A stretch of DNA of 64,000 nucleotides, taken from assembly GCA_903870275.1 (NCBI GenBank), contig CAIQCK010000090.1, forward strand, positions 121,486 through 185,485, read 5' to 3'. The notes below the pieces were generated by a model, which was not told the DNA's origin, made no database searches, and saw only the letters and a list, made by a program, of their open reading frames with translations. Below are positions 1 through 8,946 of the stretch, in pieces; positions within the stretch are counted from its first letter, which is position 1; every line of letters begins with the position of its first letter. A program made the translations under genes and the position numbers. Source of the stretch: an uncultured bacterium. Lineage in GTDB: Bacteria > Verrucomicrobiota > Verrucomicrobiia > CAIQCK01.

Positions 1-200
1 CCAAGGACAAGAAGCTGCTGGAGCCGGAAGACCTTTTCTATATCGGCTTCCACTTCGCCGAAAGCGCGCTCGGCCACGAGCGGCAGTTCAGCCAGCAGGT
101 CTTTGAGTTCGTCATCAAGACCTGGCCGAAGAGCGAGCAGGCCAAGGCCGCCAAGAACAAGCTCAAGACGGAAGGCAAGGCCGGGGACGCGACCGCATAA
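1..200 (+). CDS. C-terminal end of a TPR-like protein (partial)
   Basis: The window opens inside a gene read in frame from base 3 to the TAA at 198-200, giving about 65 residues. The visible part is helical and charged, with an FYIGFHFAES segment and a following helix around FVIKTWPKSEQAKAAKNKLK, which resembles the last repeat of a tetratricopeptide-type protein. No catalytic motif is visible. The 5' end lies outside the window, so the real function cannot be named. It ends 41 bp before the M20 peptidase on the same strand and may share its transcript. Confidence 0.6.
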   Translation, partial: KDKKLLEPEDLFYIGFHFAESALGHERQFSQQVFEFVIKTWPKSEQAKAAKNKLKTEGKAGDATA

Positions 201-241
201 TCGGCCGCCATCGCCGCCGCCGCGGATGGAAGGATTGCATC

Positions 242-2014
242 ATGCCAGCCAAAAAAACGAAGTCCCGCAAGCCGGCAAAAAAAGCCGCCGCGCCGCCGGC
301 ACAAAATCCCATCCTTGCGGAAATTTTCGCCCGCACGCGCACGCCGGAGTTCGAGCGGTATCTGAAAAATCTCATTGTTGAGATCTGCAAATTCAACACG
401 ACGCCGAACCCCGACGTGTCGGTGATGCGCAAGGCGGAGGATGGCTGTTTCCGGATCATCGAGCGCGAGCTGGGCGGCGTCCGCTTCGCCGGCGCGCGCA
501 TCGAGCGGCGGCCGATCAATCCCGCGATTCAGTCGCATCCGAATTACTCGCTGCTGCACTTCACCAAGACGCCGCAGCGGCCGGCCGGCCTGACGCCGGA
601 GGAAACCTACGCCGGCCGCGGCAACCTGCTGTATATCATCCCCGGCGCGGGCGGCGGTGGCGGGCAATCGGTGGCGGTGAACAGCCACGTGGATGTCGTG
701 GCGCCGTATTTTCCGCCGCGCGCGGAAGGCAAGCTCGTCCACGGCCGCGGCTCGGCCGACGACAAGGGGCCGACCCTTTGCGCGGTCGCGGCGCTGAAGG
801 TTCTCTCCGAGGTCATGGCCAAGGCCGGCCTGAAGTGGAACAAGAACGTCGTCGTGATGACCGTCGTCGAGGAGGAAACCGGCGGCAACGGTTCGCTCTC
901 GCTCGCGTTGGACCGCGACTTGAAGAAACTCTACGACACCATGATGGTGCTGGAGATCACCAACCTCAAGCTCCACCCGGCCAACCGCGGCGCAGTCTGG
1001 TATCGCGCCGACCTGAAGAAAGCCGGGGACGCGTCGCTGTTCGAGATGGCCGCGTTCGTGAACGAGGAGATGGAGAAGGAAGGCGCCGCGATCCGCGCCG
1101 AAAGCCGCCACGATCTTTTCCCGCAGCGGCCGGTGCAAACCTGTCACGGCATCATCGGCTCCTTCGGCGAGCATCCGAGCCGCATCTGCGGCGAAGTGAA
1201 CTTCACGATCCAGTTCGGCGGCGCGCCCAGTCCAAAGACCGAGTTGCTCGTGCGCGACTGTCTCGAAACCGGGCTCGCCGCCTACACCGGACTCTACGGC
1301 GACAAGAGCAAGGTTATCGAAGCCGCGACCGGCAAACCGATGGTGCCGATCCATTATGATTTCGCCCGCGAAGGCAACGGCTTCCGCGTGACCGTGCACG
1401 GCGCGACCGGCCACATGGGCGCGATCCGCGAGCGCGACGGCGCGATCACGAAGATGGCGCACCTGGTTCGCAGCCTGGCGCAGTCGCGGCGGAGGATTGA
1501 AGCCGTGGCCGGCGGCCCGATGCGGCTGGAGCTGGGCGGCAAGCCATACGGCGACGCGCTGGTCCTCGAAGGCGGCCAGGGGTTCGTGCCGACTCACGAC
1601 ATCCGCGAGGTCATGGACCGGATGCGCCAGGCGGCGCAACGCGGGGCCGAAACCTATCTGCGGCGGCTCGGCCGGCCGGAGCGCGGCGAGGACGTGGTGC
1701 GCGTCACCTACGAGAAGCTGCACAACGTCGCGTTCGACGGCGACCCCGATTCGCCCTCGATGCGCAACGCCATCGGCGCGGCGAAGGACGTCGGCATCTG
1801 GAAGGACGAGCCAATCCTCGGCTGGACGGTGTCGTGCGACTCGCGGCTTTTTGCCACCGAGTATCCCGGCATGCCCGTGCTGACCTTCGGCCCCGGCACG
1901 CTGGCCCACGCGCACTCCGACCAGGAGCAGCTCGCGCTGGATGAGGCGCGCGCGGCGGTGGAATTTTTGGCGGTGTTTCTCCTGAAGCAAACCGGCACGA
2001 TGCCGGCCGCGTAA
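242..2014 (+). CDS. M20 family metallopeptidase
   Basis: A 590-residue zinc peptidase of the M20 clan, expected to hydrolyse small peptides or N-acyl amino acids in the cytoplasm. After a Lys/Ala-rich N-terminus of about 25 residues, the metal-site motifs appear in family order: NSHVDVV near residue 147 (metal His and following Asp), GRGSADDKGP near 170 (bridging Asp), and EEETGGNGS near 210 (catalytic Glu pair). No signal peptide is seen. It is longer than the usual 400-470 residues, the excess lying in the central dimerisation region and N-terminus. The ATG has AAGGA about 9 bases upstream. Exact substrate is unknown. Confidence 0.85.
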   Translation: MPAKKTKSRKPAKKAAAPPAQNPILAEIFARTRTPEFERYLKNLIVEICKFNTTPNPDVSVMRKAEDGCFRIIERELGGVRFAGARIERRPINPAIQSHPNYSLLHFTKTPQRPAGLTPEETYAGRGNLLYIIPGAGGGGGQSVAVNSHVDVVAPYFPPRAEGKLVHGRGSADDKGPTLCAVAALKVLSEVMAKAGLKWNKNVVVMTVVEEETGGNGSLSLALDRDLKKLYDTMMVLEITNLKLHPANRGAVWYRADLKKAGDASLFEMAAFVNEEMEKEGAAIRAESRHDLFPQRPVQTCHGIIGSFGEHPSRICGEVNFTIQFGGAPSPKTELLVRDCLETGLAAYTGLYGDKSKVIEAATGKPMVPIHYDFAREGNGFRVTVHGATGHMGAIRERDGAITKMAHLVRSLAQSRRRIEAVAGGPMRLELGGKPYGDALVLEGGQGFVPTHDIREVMDRMRQAAQRGAETYLRRLGRPERGEDVVRVTYEKLHNVAFDGDPDSPSMRNAIGAAKDVGIWKDEPILGWTVSCDSRLFATEYPGMPVLTFGPGTLAHAHSDQEQLALDEARAAVEFLAVFLLKQTGTMPAA

Positions 2015-2131
2015 GTCGCCGGGAGTTGATCCTCACTTCCTTCCGGCGGCGGCAGGTGAACACGGGGGCTGTGTTGACAGGGGCGGAATCCCGGCTAGGT
2101 TCCGTTTGCCCGGTCAACAGGAGACAACGCC

Positions 2132-2752
2132 ATGAAAGTCCTCATCGTTTATTACAGCACCTACGGCAACGTTTACAAAATGGCCCGGCTCGTCGCGGAG
2201 GGCGTAAGCTCGGTGGCCGGGGCGGAGCCGGTGATTCGCACCGTGCCCGAACTGATTCCGCGCGAGACGATCGAGTCGCGGCCGGACATGCTGGCGGGCC
2301 GCGACATGCAGAAGGACGTGCCACCGATCAGCCTCGACGATTTTCGCGAAGCGGGCGCGATCGCCTTCGGGACACCGACGCGTTTCGGCAACGTCTCGGC
2401 GCAGTTGAAGAACCAGATTGACCGGCTCACGACCCTGTGGCTGAAGGGCGAACTGGAGGGCAAACCGGCGGGCGTGTTCGTTTCCACCGGCAGCCTGCAT
2501 GGCGGGCAGGAGACGACCATCCTGACGTTGATGGCGCCGCTGCTGCATCTCGGCATGATCCTCGTTGGCGTGCCTTATTCGACCCCGGAACTGTTCACGA
2601 CGCAGGGCGGCGGGTCGCCTTACGGTCCCGGCCACGTCGCGGGCGGTGACAGCCAGCGGGGAGTGGACCCGCAGGAAGCCGCCATCTGCCACGCGTTCGG
2701 CCGGCGGCTCGCCGAGATCGGCCTGCGCCTGCAAAAACCTGCCGCGGGATGA
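2132..2752 (+). CDS. wrbA: NAD(P)H:quinone oxidoreductase, WrbA family
   Basis: A 206-residue flavodoxin-like protein that reduces quinones by two electrons using NAD(P)H and FMN. The N-terminal phosphate-binding loop YYSTYGNVYKMA, the central FGTPTRFGNVSAQLKNQID segment and STGSLHGGQETT are all typical of WrbA, and the length matches the family (about 200). A clear AGGAG lies before the ATG. The protein ends normally at GRRLAEIGLRLQ and a short tail. A glucosidase remnant follows directly in the same frame after its TGA. Confidence 0.93.
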   Translation: MKVLIVYYSTYGNVYKMARLVAEGVSSVAGAEPVIRTVPELIPRETIESRPDMLAGRDMQKDVPPISLDDFREAGAIAFGTPTRFGNVSAQLKNQIDRLTTLWLKGELEGKPAGVFVSTGSLHGGQETTILTLMAPLLHLGMILVGVPYSTPELFTTQGGGSPYGPGHVAGGDSQRGVDPQEAAICHAFGRRLAEIGLRLQKPAAG

Positions 2753-3076
2753 CAACGCCGCGCCAACCATTTCTGCGGCGACAGCCTGCAAATGGAATTC
2801 CCCACCGGCTCCGGCCGCCGGTTGAATCTCCAGCAAATCGCCTCCGAACTGGCGCGCCGGCTCGCGGGGCTTTTTCTGCCCGATGCCCGGGGCCGCCGTC
2901 CCTGCCACGGCGACGAGCGCCGTTACGCGGACGATCCGCACTGGCGCGACTTGCTGCTGTTTCACGAATACTTCCACGGCGACACTGGCCGCGGCTGCGG
3001 CGCGAGCCACCAGACCGGCTGGACCGCCCTGGTCGCGCGGTTGCTGGGCGATGTCGCGGAAAAAGCAGAGCCTTAA
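2753..3076 (+). pseudogene. 3' remnant of a GH63-type glucosidase
   Basis: Reading on in the wrbA frame after its TGA gives about 107 residues ending at TAA 3074-3076. They match from memory the C-terminal end of the roughly 880-residue GH63/MGH1-like glucosidases: GDSLQMEFPTGSG, then a helix ending LARRLAGLFLPD, then DPHWRDLLLFHEYFHGD and GASHQTGWTALVARLL. Only the last eighth of the enzyme remains; the (alpha/alpha)6 catalytic core and any start are absent. An ATG at 2792 could open a 94-residue ORF, but a functional product is unlikely. It is best read as a deletion scar that joined wrbA to the tail of a lost gene. Confidence 0.75.
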
Positions 3077-3187
3077 TTTGAAACAGGATTGTTGGGTGGA
3101 TGTGGTATAGTGGGCTTGCGATGGTGGACGCGGCGGGGATCGGATCCGCAAATCTGGGGTGTAGGGCCACGGCGGTTTTCCATTAAC

Positions 3188-4456
3188 CTACGCGCCCACC
3201 TTCACGCTCTTATTTGAATTACCAAACGACTGATCCAACAGCCACACTTGCGATTCTGTAATCAGGTTTTCAGACAACGAGTGAATGATCGTGTAGGGCT
3301 GAACAAGTGGATTGGAAAACCTGTATTTGTAGCGACGTTGTGTGCCTTGACGGTGAAGAACGCCGCCGCGCTTTTCAGAGACGAATTCTGTCAAATGCTT
3401 CTGAATCTCTGACACAGTGCAGGTTCTTTGATGAAGCTGCCCTAATGTTTTTGCAACATCAGCCGCAGTAAAGAATCCGTGGTCGTCTATGGGCGTCAAG
3501 GCGCAGGCCAACAGGGTTATCTTGTGCTTGCTTGTTTTGTAGGAACTGGAGACCGAGGAATAATATTGTGCAGCGACCGTGTGTTTGGCGCTCACTATTG
3601 TAGCCACAGCAGAGACGAAATCTTCGTCCTCAATTGTTAACGAGCCGCGTTGAATTGCGGCCCTTCCGGCTTCGAGAGCTAACAAATGTGTATAATGCGG
3701 CAGGCCGTGCGACATCCAGACAACCTTGTTTACCACAGATGGCGCTATTAAGATTTTTCCTCCAATCCTTGCAAGACCCATGTGGATAATTTGGGTGAGT
3801 TCGGTTCGCGACATGCGCGGCATGGGAACCTCGACGAGGGCGCGCTCAATCGAACGGTGTTCTGCAACCAGATCAACAACAGACTGGCCTACGCCCACGA
3901 GCAAAAGCGTTGTGTTAATGTTGTGGTCAGAAAGGTTTTTAATGGTGTCGGCCATTAGGGTTTTGGCTTCTTTGGATTGAATGCGGTCGAATTCATCAAA
4001 AATAATGACCGTTGGCACATCGAGGGTAGACAAGGCCCGCCGCACGTCATCGGGAGCGATCTTTTCTGTAACCAGCGCGTTGAGGTTTATTTCCACATCC
4101 GAATCTGTTTTCCCAAAATAGACTGCCGATGTTTTAATCTTGAATGACACCTCTCTGAGCGCCTTATGCCAAAGCGAAGAAAAATCGTCGGTCGCATCGC
4201 AATTGATGGTGTCAGAATCAACGATTTTCATGCCAGCGGAGGAAAGGATTTCAGCCAGCACTTTTGCAAGCGAGGTTTTGCCAACTCCTCTCTCTCCATA
4301 AATGATCGCGTGCTGTCCGCGCTGTAGAACCGCGTTAAACACGCGATTTGTTTGCTCCTGCCGACCGGCGAACAAACTGTATTTATCAGTTGGTGCACTG
4401 GGACTAAATGCGACCATCAACTCTGCCCTGCGGTTGCGTTTTTCGTCTTCTGTCAT
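3188..4456 (-). CDS. ORC/Cdc6-like AAA ATPase, lone
   Basis: A 422-residue P-loop ATPase. Walker A is GERGVGKT (residues 54-61) and Walker B is VIIFDEFD (about 149-156). A sensor-like region LLLVGVGQSV follows near 190, and PRMSRTEL near 225 begins the lid. The last 130 residues look like a winged-helix region. The whole resembles ORC/Cdc6-type ATPases found as single genes in bacteria. Base composition is clearly lower in GC than either flank, which suggests acquisition. No partner gene is adjacent, so a role in replication, defence or regulation cannot be chosen. A promoter and nested inverted repeats lie directly upstream. Confidence 0.75.
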   Translation of the reverse strand: MTEDEKRNRRAELMVAFSPSAPTDKYSLFAGRQEQTNRVFNAVLQRGQHAIIYGERGVGKTSLAKVLAEILSSAGMKIVDSDTINCDATDDFSSLWHKALREVSFKIKTSAVYFGKTDSDVEINLNALVTEKIAPDDVRRALSTLDVPTVIIFDEFDRIQSKEAKTLMADTIKNLSDHNINTTLLLVGVGQSVVDLVAEHRSIERALVEVPMPRMSRTELTQIIHMGLARIGGKILIAPSVVNKVVWMSHGLPHYTHLLALEAGRAAIQRGSLTIEDEDFVSAVATIVSAKHTVAAQYYSSVSSSYKTSKHKITLLACALTPIDDHGFFTAADVAKTLGQLHQRTCTVSEIQKHLTEFVSEKRGGVLHRQGTQRRYKYRFSNPLVQPYTIIHSLSENLITESQVWLLDQSFGNSNKSVKVGA

Positions 4457-4462
4457 ATGGAG

Positions 4463-4492
4463 AATCTACCACCAAGTCATATAAAATGTCAA
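4463..4492 (-). promoter_or_regulatory. Candidate sigma70 promoter of the lone ATPase
   Basis: On the minus strand TTGACA (4492-4487) is followed after 18 bases by TAGATT (4468-4463). Transcription would start at or next to the ATG at 4456, and no Shine-Dalgarno sequence is visible, so a leaderless mRNA is possible. The -10 is weak and the spacer long, so this is a candidate only. Confidence 0.4.
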
Positions 4493-4496
4493 CTAA

Positions 4497-4539
4497 AATA
4501 GTATAGTGTCACACTATAAGCTTTAAGTTGCATACTATT
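4497..4539. promoter_or_regulatory. Nested inverted repeats, operator-like
   Basis: An inner perfect palindrome, TATAGTGT-C-ACACTATA, occupies 4502-4518. It sits inside an outer inverted repeat AATAGTAT (4497-4504) / ATACTATT (4532-4539). The block lies about 40-80 bp upstream of the lone ATPase in AT-rich sequence and has the form of a repressor site. No regulator gene is present nearby. Confidence 0.5.
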
Positions 4540-4706
4540 ATCGACATGGCGAACAATCTAAAAAACCGAAAAGAAAGTGGTTGGGATTTCGATGCTCTGT
4601 GAGGGGGGCGAGCATACCACCGAATTAAGGCAGCGCCCAAAAAAATCGTGATTGGAATTCCTGCGATTTTGGGCAACATGAGGGTTGTTCATCTTCCAAC
4701 ACAATC

Positions 4707-5897
4707 ATGAAAACCAAACTTCGCCTCGGCATCATCGGCGCGGGCTCCGTTGTCCGCGAAATTTATCAATACCTCTACTTCCGCAGCAGCTACACGCCGC
4801 TGTTGGACATCTGCGCCGTTGCCGACCCGAATGAGCAATACCGGAACTGGTTTGGCGATCTCGCGGGCCTGCCGGCCAACCGGCGGTTCAGCGACTACAA
4901 GGAACTGATCGCGAAGACCGAGCTGGACGCGGTGCAGATCAACACGCCGGACCATCTGCATTGCGCGCCGACGGTGGCGGCGTTGAACGCGGGCCTCGAC
5001 GTCGTCGTGCCGAAGCCGACCGCCGCGACGCTCAAGGACGCGCACGCGATGATCGAGACGGCGAAGAAGACGGGCCGCTTCCTCGGCGTGGATTTCCACA
5101 AGCGCGAAGACCCGCGCATCAAGGAGGCCGAAGCGCGGTTCCAAGGCGGCCGCTATGGGCAGTTCCAGGCGGCGGTGTTCTACATGCTCGACAAGCTCAT
5201 GGTCGCCGACCCGAACCACACGCCGCGCTTCTTCGCGTCGCCCGACTTCGCGGAGAAGAACACGCCGGCGTCGTTCCTGACGGTGCACATGGCGGACGCA
5301 CTGATGAAGATCGTCAACCTCACGCCCGTGCAGGTGCGCGCCGTCGGTTACTCGCAGAAGCTGCCGTCGCTGAAGCCCATCGCGGTGAAAGGCTACGACC
5401 TTGTGGACACGGAGATTCTGTTCAGCACCGGCGCCATCGCGCACATCCTCACCGGCTGGGCGTTGCCCAACACCGCCTGGGCGACGACTGTGCAATCCAG
5501 CCGCATCATCTGCTCCGACGGGTTGATTGATCTCAACCTCGACCAGCCCGGCTTGCGCGAGATTCACGCCGACGGCATTTTTGAGGTCAACCCGCTCTTC
5601 AAGAACTTCGAGAAGGACAAGAGCGTGACCGGCTACGGCATCAGCAGCCCCGGCCGTTTCTACCAGCAGATTCTCGCGTCGCAGAACGGCAAGCTGTCCG
5701 TCGAAGAACGCGAAGCGATGAACAGCCCGATCGCGCTGGGCTTCTACACGGCGCTGGTGCTGGAGGCCGCCGAGAAAAGTCTGGCCGAGGGCGACAAACT
5801 CGCCACCGGCGCGACGATCGGCTCGACTGTTGACTTGCGGAAACTCGTCGCAGCACAGCTCGGCGCCAACGCCGCCAAGCAATACCAGTTGGGTTGA
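4707..5897 (+). CDS. Gfo/Idh/MocA family oxidoreductase
   Basis: A 396-residue NAD(P)-dependent oxidoreductase of the glucose-fructose oxidoreductase / inositol dehydrogenase superfamily. The Rossmann motif IIGAGSVVREIY is at the N-terminus, followed by TPDHLHCAPTVAALNAG. The usual EKP is replaced by PKP in VVPKPTAAT near residue 95. DFHKREDPR follows in the substrate half. No export signal is visible, unlike the second member at 62.4 kb, so it should be cytoplasmic. The substrate is probably a sugar or cyclitol but cannot be named. It stands alone and converges on the nucleosidase gene. Confidence 0.85.
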   Translation: MKTKLRLGIIGAGSVVREIYQYLYFRSSYTPLLDICAVADPNEQYRNWFGDLAGLPANRRFSDYKELIAKTELDAVQINTPDHLHCAPTVAALNAGLDVVVPKPTAATLKDAHAMIETAKKTGRFLGVDFHKREDPRIKEAEARFQGGRYGQFQAAVFYMLDKLMVADPNHTPRFFASPDFAEKNTPASFLTVHMADALMKIVNLTPVQVRAVGYSQKLPSLKPIAVKGYDLVDTEILFSTGAIAHILTGWALPNTAWATTVQSSRIICSDGLIDLNLDQPGLREIHADGIFEVNPLFKNFEKDKSVTGYGISSPGRFYQQILASQNGKLSVEEREAMNSPIALGFYTALVLEAAEKSLAEGDKLATGATIGSTVDLRKLVAAQLGANAAKQYQLG

Positions 5898-5920
5898 GCG
5901 TGAGGGTGAACTAGCCCCCT

Positions 5921-6799
5921 CTACTTACCGATCGTTTCCCGGGCGGCCTGGCCGGCCAAGTGGGCAACAATGTCCATCACCAGCTCCGCGGAATTTTTCG
6001 CCGCGAGCGCGGTGAACGAGTCAATGTCCTGAAGCGCATTCGCGTCCGCGCCGTCGCTGATGCTGCGGATGACCAGCCACGGCACACCAAGGTCGCGGCA
6101 GACTTGCGCCACCGCCGCGCCCTCCATCTCCACCGCATCGGCGCCGAGCGTCTTGCGCAACTCGGCGGCTTTCGCCGGTGATGCCACGAAGACGTCGCCC
6201 GTCACGACGATGCCCTTGATGATTTTCGGATGCCGCTTGCCCTTGCCGGTCTCAATGTCGGCGAGCTTGATGCGTTTGCCGGACGCTTCCGCCAGCGCCA
6301 TCAGCCGGGCGTCCGGTTCCAGAAAAACGGGATTCCGTTGCCACGTGACGGCGCTTTTTGTGCCGTCCACTCGCATGCCTTCGATCGTGAGCGTGCCGAA
6401 ATCGTGCTGGGCCGTTTTTGCCGCCATGACGATGTCGCCCGGGCGCAGGTCCGGGTTGATCCCGCCGGCGATGCCGCTGAAGATGATCTCGCCGGGCCGA
6501 TAGTGCTCGATGACCAGCGCCGTGACCATGGCGGCGTTGACCTTGCCAATGCCGCTGCGGCAGACGATCACGCTGCGCCCTTTCATTTTGCCGCTGGCGA
6601 AGTGAATGCCGTGGAGCACTTCCTCCTTGGGGTCGGTGAGCGCCTGATACAGCAGCGTCAGTTCGTCGTCAAACGCGCCGAGGATGCACGTGAGCTGTGT
6701 GGCCGCCGGCTCCGCCGCGTCCGCCGGGCATAACTGGAAAATGCAGACGCCGACGGCGAGCAAGACAGTTGTCAGATAAATTGTTTTTCGCATGATCAA
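5921..6799 (-). CDS. Exported MTA/SAH nucleosidase-like protein
   Basis: A 292-residue member of the purine/uridine phosphorylase fold, closest to 5'-methylthioadenosine/S-adenosylhomocysteine nucleosidase, which cleaves adenine from those nucleosides. Supporting motifs are FSGIAGGINPDLRPGDIV, the active-site block VEMEGAAVAQVC, and IRSISDGAD with the catalytic Asp. The first about 28 residues (basic start, YLTTVLLAVGVCIFQL, then ADAAEP) form a signal peptide, whereas classical MtnN is cytoplasmic and about 230 residues. The protein therefore probably acts in the periplasm, perhaps in nucleoside salvage. A second possible start lies two codons downstream (6793). Confidence 0.8.
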   Translation of the reverse strand: MIMRKTIYLTTVLLAVGVCIFQLCPADAAEPAATQLTCILGAFDDELTLLYQALTDPKEEVLHGIHFASGKMKGRSVIVCRSGIGKVNAAMVTALVIEHYRPGEIIFSGIAGGINPDLRPGDIVMAAKTAQHDFGTLTIEGMRVDGTKSAVTWQRNPVFLEPDARLMALAEASGKRIKLADIETGKGKRHPKIIKGIVVTGDVFVASPAKAAELRKTLGADAVEMEGAAVAQVCRDLGVPWLVIRSISDGADANALQDIDSFTALAAKNSAELVMDIVAHLAGQAARETIGK

Positions 6800-6821
6800 T
6801 CCTTCAGTGAAAACTTCACGG

Positions 6822-8927
6822 TCACGGCGACTTTAGCAGCCGCTGCAACTCCGCCTCCAGCGCTTTGCGTGTCGCCTCATTGAGCTGGTTCTGGTCCTTC
6901 AGAATCTCGCGTAGCGCCGCAACGGCATCTGCCAGCGTTTCGCCGCGCATCATCTCGGCCAGTATCGTCCGCATCTGGTTGTGGGCGGTTTGCGCCTGCT
7001 CGAACGCCGGCCCCAGCGGCGCGCTCACGCTCGGCGTCACCGCGCCGAGTTGCGTCACCACCGGCCCGAGCAACTGCCGGCTCACGTCGGCCAGCGGTTC
7101 CACGACGCGCATCCGCAGCCGGTCCTGTTCGGCGGGCGTGCTGACGCGGTTGTTCTGCATCTCGTCGAGAATCCGGCGGAACAATTCCGACATCATCTGG
7201 CAGCCGTTGCCCGCCTCGCGCTCGTCGGCCACAATCAGCGAGAGCTGCATCAGGTCCGGCTGCCGGGCTGCTGCGTTTTCGCGAATCACCCGGATCGCAT
7301 CGAGCGCCTCGCGATGCTTGCGCGTCAGCCGCTCGAACTCGGCGCGATACTCTTTTTGGCGCCGGTTCAGGTCCGCCATCAACTCTGCCGCGCTCACCAC
7401 GCGCAGCGCCAGCGACTGGCTTGTGCCGCGGCCCGGCGGCGTCGCCGCATCCGTCGCCTCGGCGCGAAGGTTCAACACCGAGCCTTCGGCAACCCGCACT
7501 GTCTCGACCAGCAGCCGCGTCTCCAAATGGACCTCGGCGTTGCCCAGCACCGCGCCGGCGAGCGGCTGGCTCTGCCAGGTCGTGTTGTTGGTGGACGTCG
7601 CCAGACTCAATGCCGCCACGCCAAAGTCGTCGCTCGACTCCGCCGTGAGCGGCAGCGTCGCCACCGGCGTGATCTTGTCGCCGATGCCGCTCAACTTGAG
7701 CCGCGCCACTGGCGGACGGTCCGGCTGCGCATCGAGCGCGAAGCTGAGCGCCGGGTTCGCCCGCAATCCCTCCAGATCTTCGATGGAGATTTGAACCCGC
7801 CCGCTCGTCTCCACGACGAGTCGCGCGGAGACATTGGTCCCGCTCTCAACGCTCGATTCCGGCAAAACCGAACTCGGCGTTGGAGTTTTGGTGCTTCCCT
7901 GAAGTTTGGGATTTGGAGCCTGGAGTTTCGCGTAGCGCAGGGGTCGTGTGCTCGTGGCGCGCAGTTCAAGCCGCGTGCCGACAACCGCCTCGACCGCGCC
8001 ATCGCTCGGCCCGATCTCGCGCGGCGGCTGCCGCGTGTAGGCCGGATAGACGAGCCGCATCCGCACGTTGCGCAACATCGGCGGGTCCACCACCTCGACC
8101 CGCAGCTCGTCCGTCTCGCCGTCGTCGCCAAACGCGCGCACTCGGAAACTTTCGACAACCGACTCGAACCGTTTCGCAAACTTGTTGCCGCCGGAGCGCG
8201 CGAGATTCTCGCGGAACCGTCCGGCATGCTCGTAATCCAGCACCAGTTTCACCGTCTCCGGAATCCGCCGGCCCGACGCGCTGACGACGATGTTGAACGG
8301 CGCACCGCGCACGACACGGGCAACGCCATTGGAGAAGCCGGCGACTTCGAGCATCGTGGCGCGCGGCCAGTCCACGTTTCGCAGCAGCACGTCCCGCTGC
8401 CACCACACCTCCAACTCCCGAGGAAAGAACGCCGCCACCAAGGCGATGACCAGCAGCACGCCGACACCAAGTCCCAGACAACGCATGAACCGGCCGCCAT
8501 CGAGCGCCCGCGACGGCCGCACGCCCGCCGCAATCTCCGCCGCTTCCGCCGCCACACGTTCCAGCAGCGCGAGAGATGTTTCTTTTGCCTGTGGCCCCTT
8601 GCCTTCTCCCGCTTCCACGACTGTCAGCAACCGGTCTCCGAATTGCGGAAAAGCTCGTTCGAGCGTCAACGCCAGCTCCGCCTGGCCGAGCCGCCGGCTC
8701 AACGGTCGCAGCAGGTTCCGCCACGTCGCCGCGCCGATGAGGACCAGCGCCGCCGTGCCAATCATGCCGCGCGGACCAAAATCCATCCGCAGCCACCAAT
8801 CCAGCACCCACGATCCCGCCGCGACCGCCACCGCTGCCGCGCCGACGCGCGCCAGCCCGCCGAGCGCGAGGTGCAGCCGCAGCAGCAGGCGCAGCGAGTG
8901 GAGGAGGTGTTGAAGTCTAGGGTGCAT
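6822..8927 (-). CDS. Large membrane protein at the end of the Bat operon (DUF4175-like)
   Basis: A 701-residue protein with hydrophobic segments in its first about 80 residues (GLARVGAAAVAVAAGSW and MIGTAALVLIGAATW), another near 155-175, then a long exported region of beta character and a Gln/Glu/Arg-rich helical C-terminus likely to be coiled coil. This layout resembles DUF4175-type proteins that accompany MoxR/VWA genes in Planctomycetes and Verrucomicrobia; the reaction is unknown. It is the last gene of the operon and follows the VWA gene after a 90-bp spacer holding inverted heptamer arrays. A heptamer array is translated inside it (7879-7928). Confidence 0.65.
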   Translation of the reverse strand: MHPRLQHLLHSLRLLLRLHLALGGLARVGAAAVAVAAGSWVLDWWLRMDFGPRGMIGTAALVLIGAATWRNLLRPLSRRLGQAELALTLERAFPQFGDRLLTVVEAGEGKGPQAKETSLALLERVAAEAAEIAAGVRPSRALDGGRFMRCLGLGVGVLLVIALVAAFFPRELEVWWQRDVLLRNVDWPRATMLEVAGFSNGVARVVRGAPFNIVVSASGRRIPETVKLVLDYEHAGRFRENLARSGGNKFAKRFESVVESFRVRAFGDDGETDELRVEVVDPPMLRNVRMRLVYPAYTRQPPREIGPSDGAVEAVVGTRLELRATSTRPLRYAKLQAPNPKLQGSTKTPTPSSVLPESSVESGTNVSARLVVETSGRVQISIEDLEGLRANPALSFALDAQPDRPPVARLKLSGIGDKITPVATLPLTAESSDDFGVAALSLATSTNNTTWQSQPLAGAVLGNAEVHLETRLLVETVRVAEGSVLNLRAEATDAATPPGRGTSQSLALRVVSAAELMADLNRRQKEYRAEFERLTRKHREALDAIRVIRENAAARQPDLMQLSLIVADEREAGNGCQMMSELFRRILDEMQNNRVSTPAEQDRLRMRVVEPLADVSRQLLGPVVTQLGAVTPSVSAPLGPAFEQAQTAHNQMRTILAEMMRGETLADAVAALREILKDQNQLNEATRKALEAELQRLLKSP
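7879..7928. repeat. Heptamer array read in frame inside a coding region
   Basis: Units of 7 bp at 7901-7928 (GAAGTTT, GGGATTT, GGAGCCT, GGAGTTT) with a less regular part upstream. On the minus strand it is translated as a PNPKL-type Pro/Lys/Ser-rich patch between two beta-rich segments of the large membrane protein, with no frame disruption. Confidence 0.6.
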
Positions 8928-8946
8928 TGGGTGCTAATTGAGTGAT

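Noticed and set aside
38..1990. 650-codon open frame on the minus strand over the M20 peptidase
   Set aside because: High-GC shadow frame: rich in Arg/His/Gly/Ala with no fold, while the plus strand has clear M20 motifs and a ribosome binding site.
2792..3076. 94-residue intact small protein
   Set aside because: Homologous to the extreme C-terminus of a large glucosidase and open upstream to the wrbA stop, so a remnant is more likely than a gene.
4546..4602. 18-codon frame MANNLKNRKESGWDFDAL divergent from the lone ATPase
   Set aside because: Too short, no clear ribosome binding site; could be a truncated regulator start but cannot be supported.
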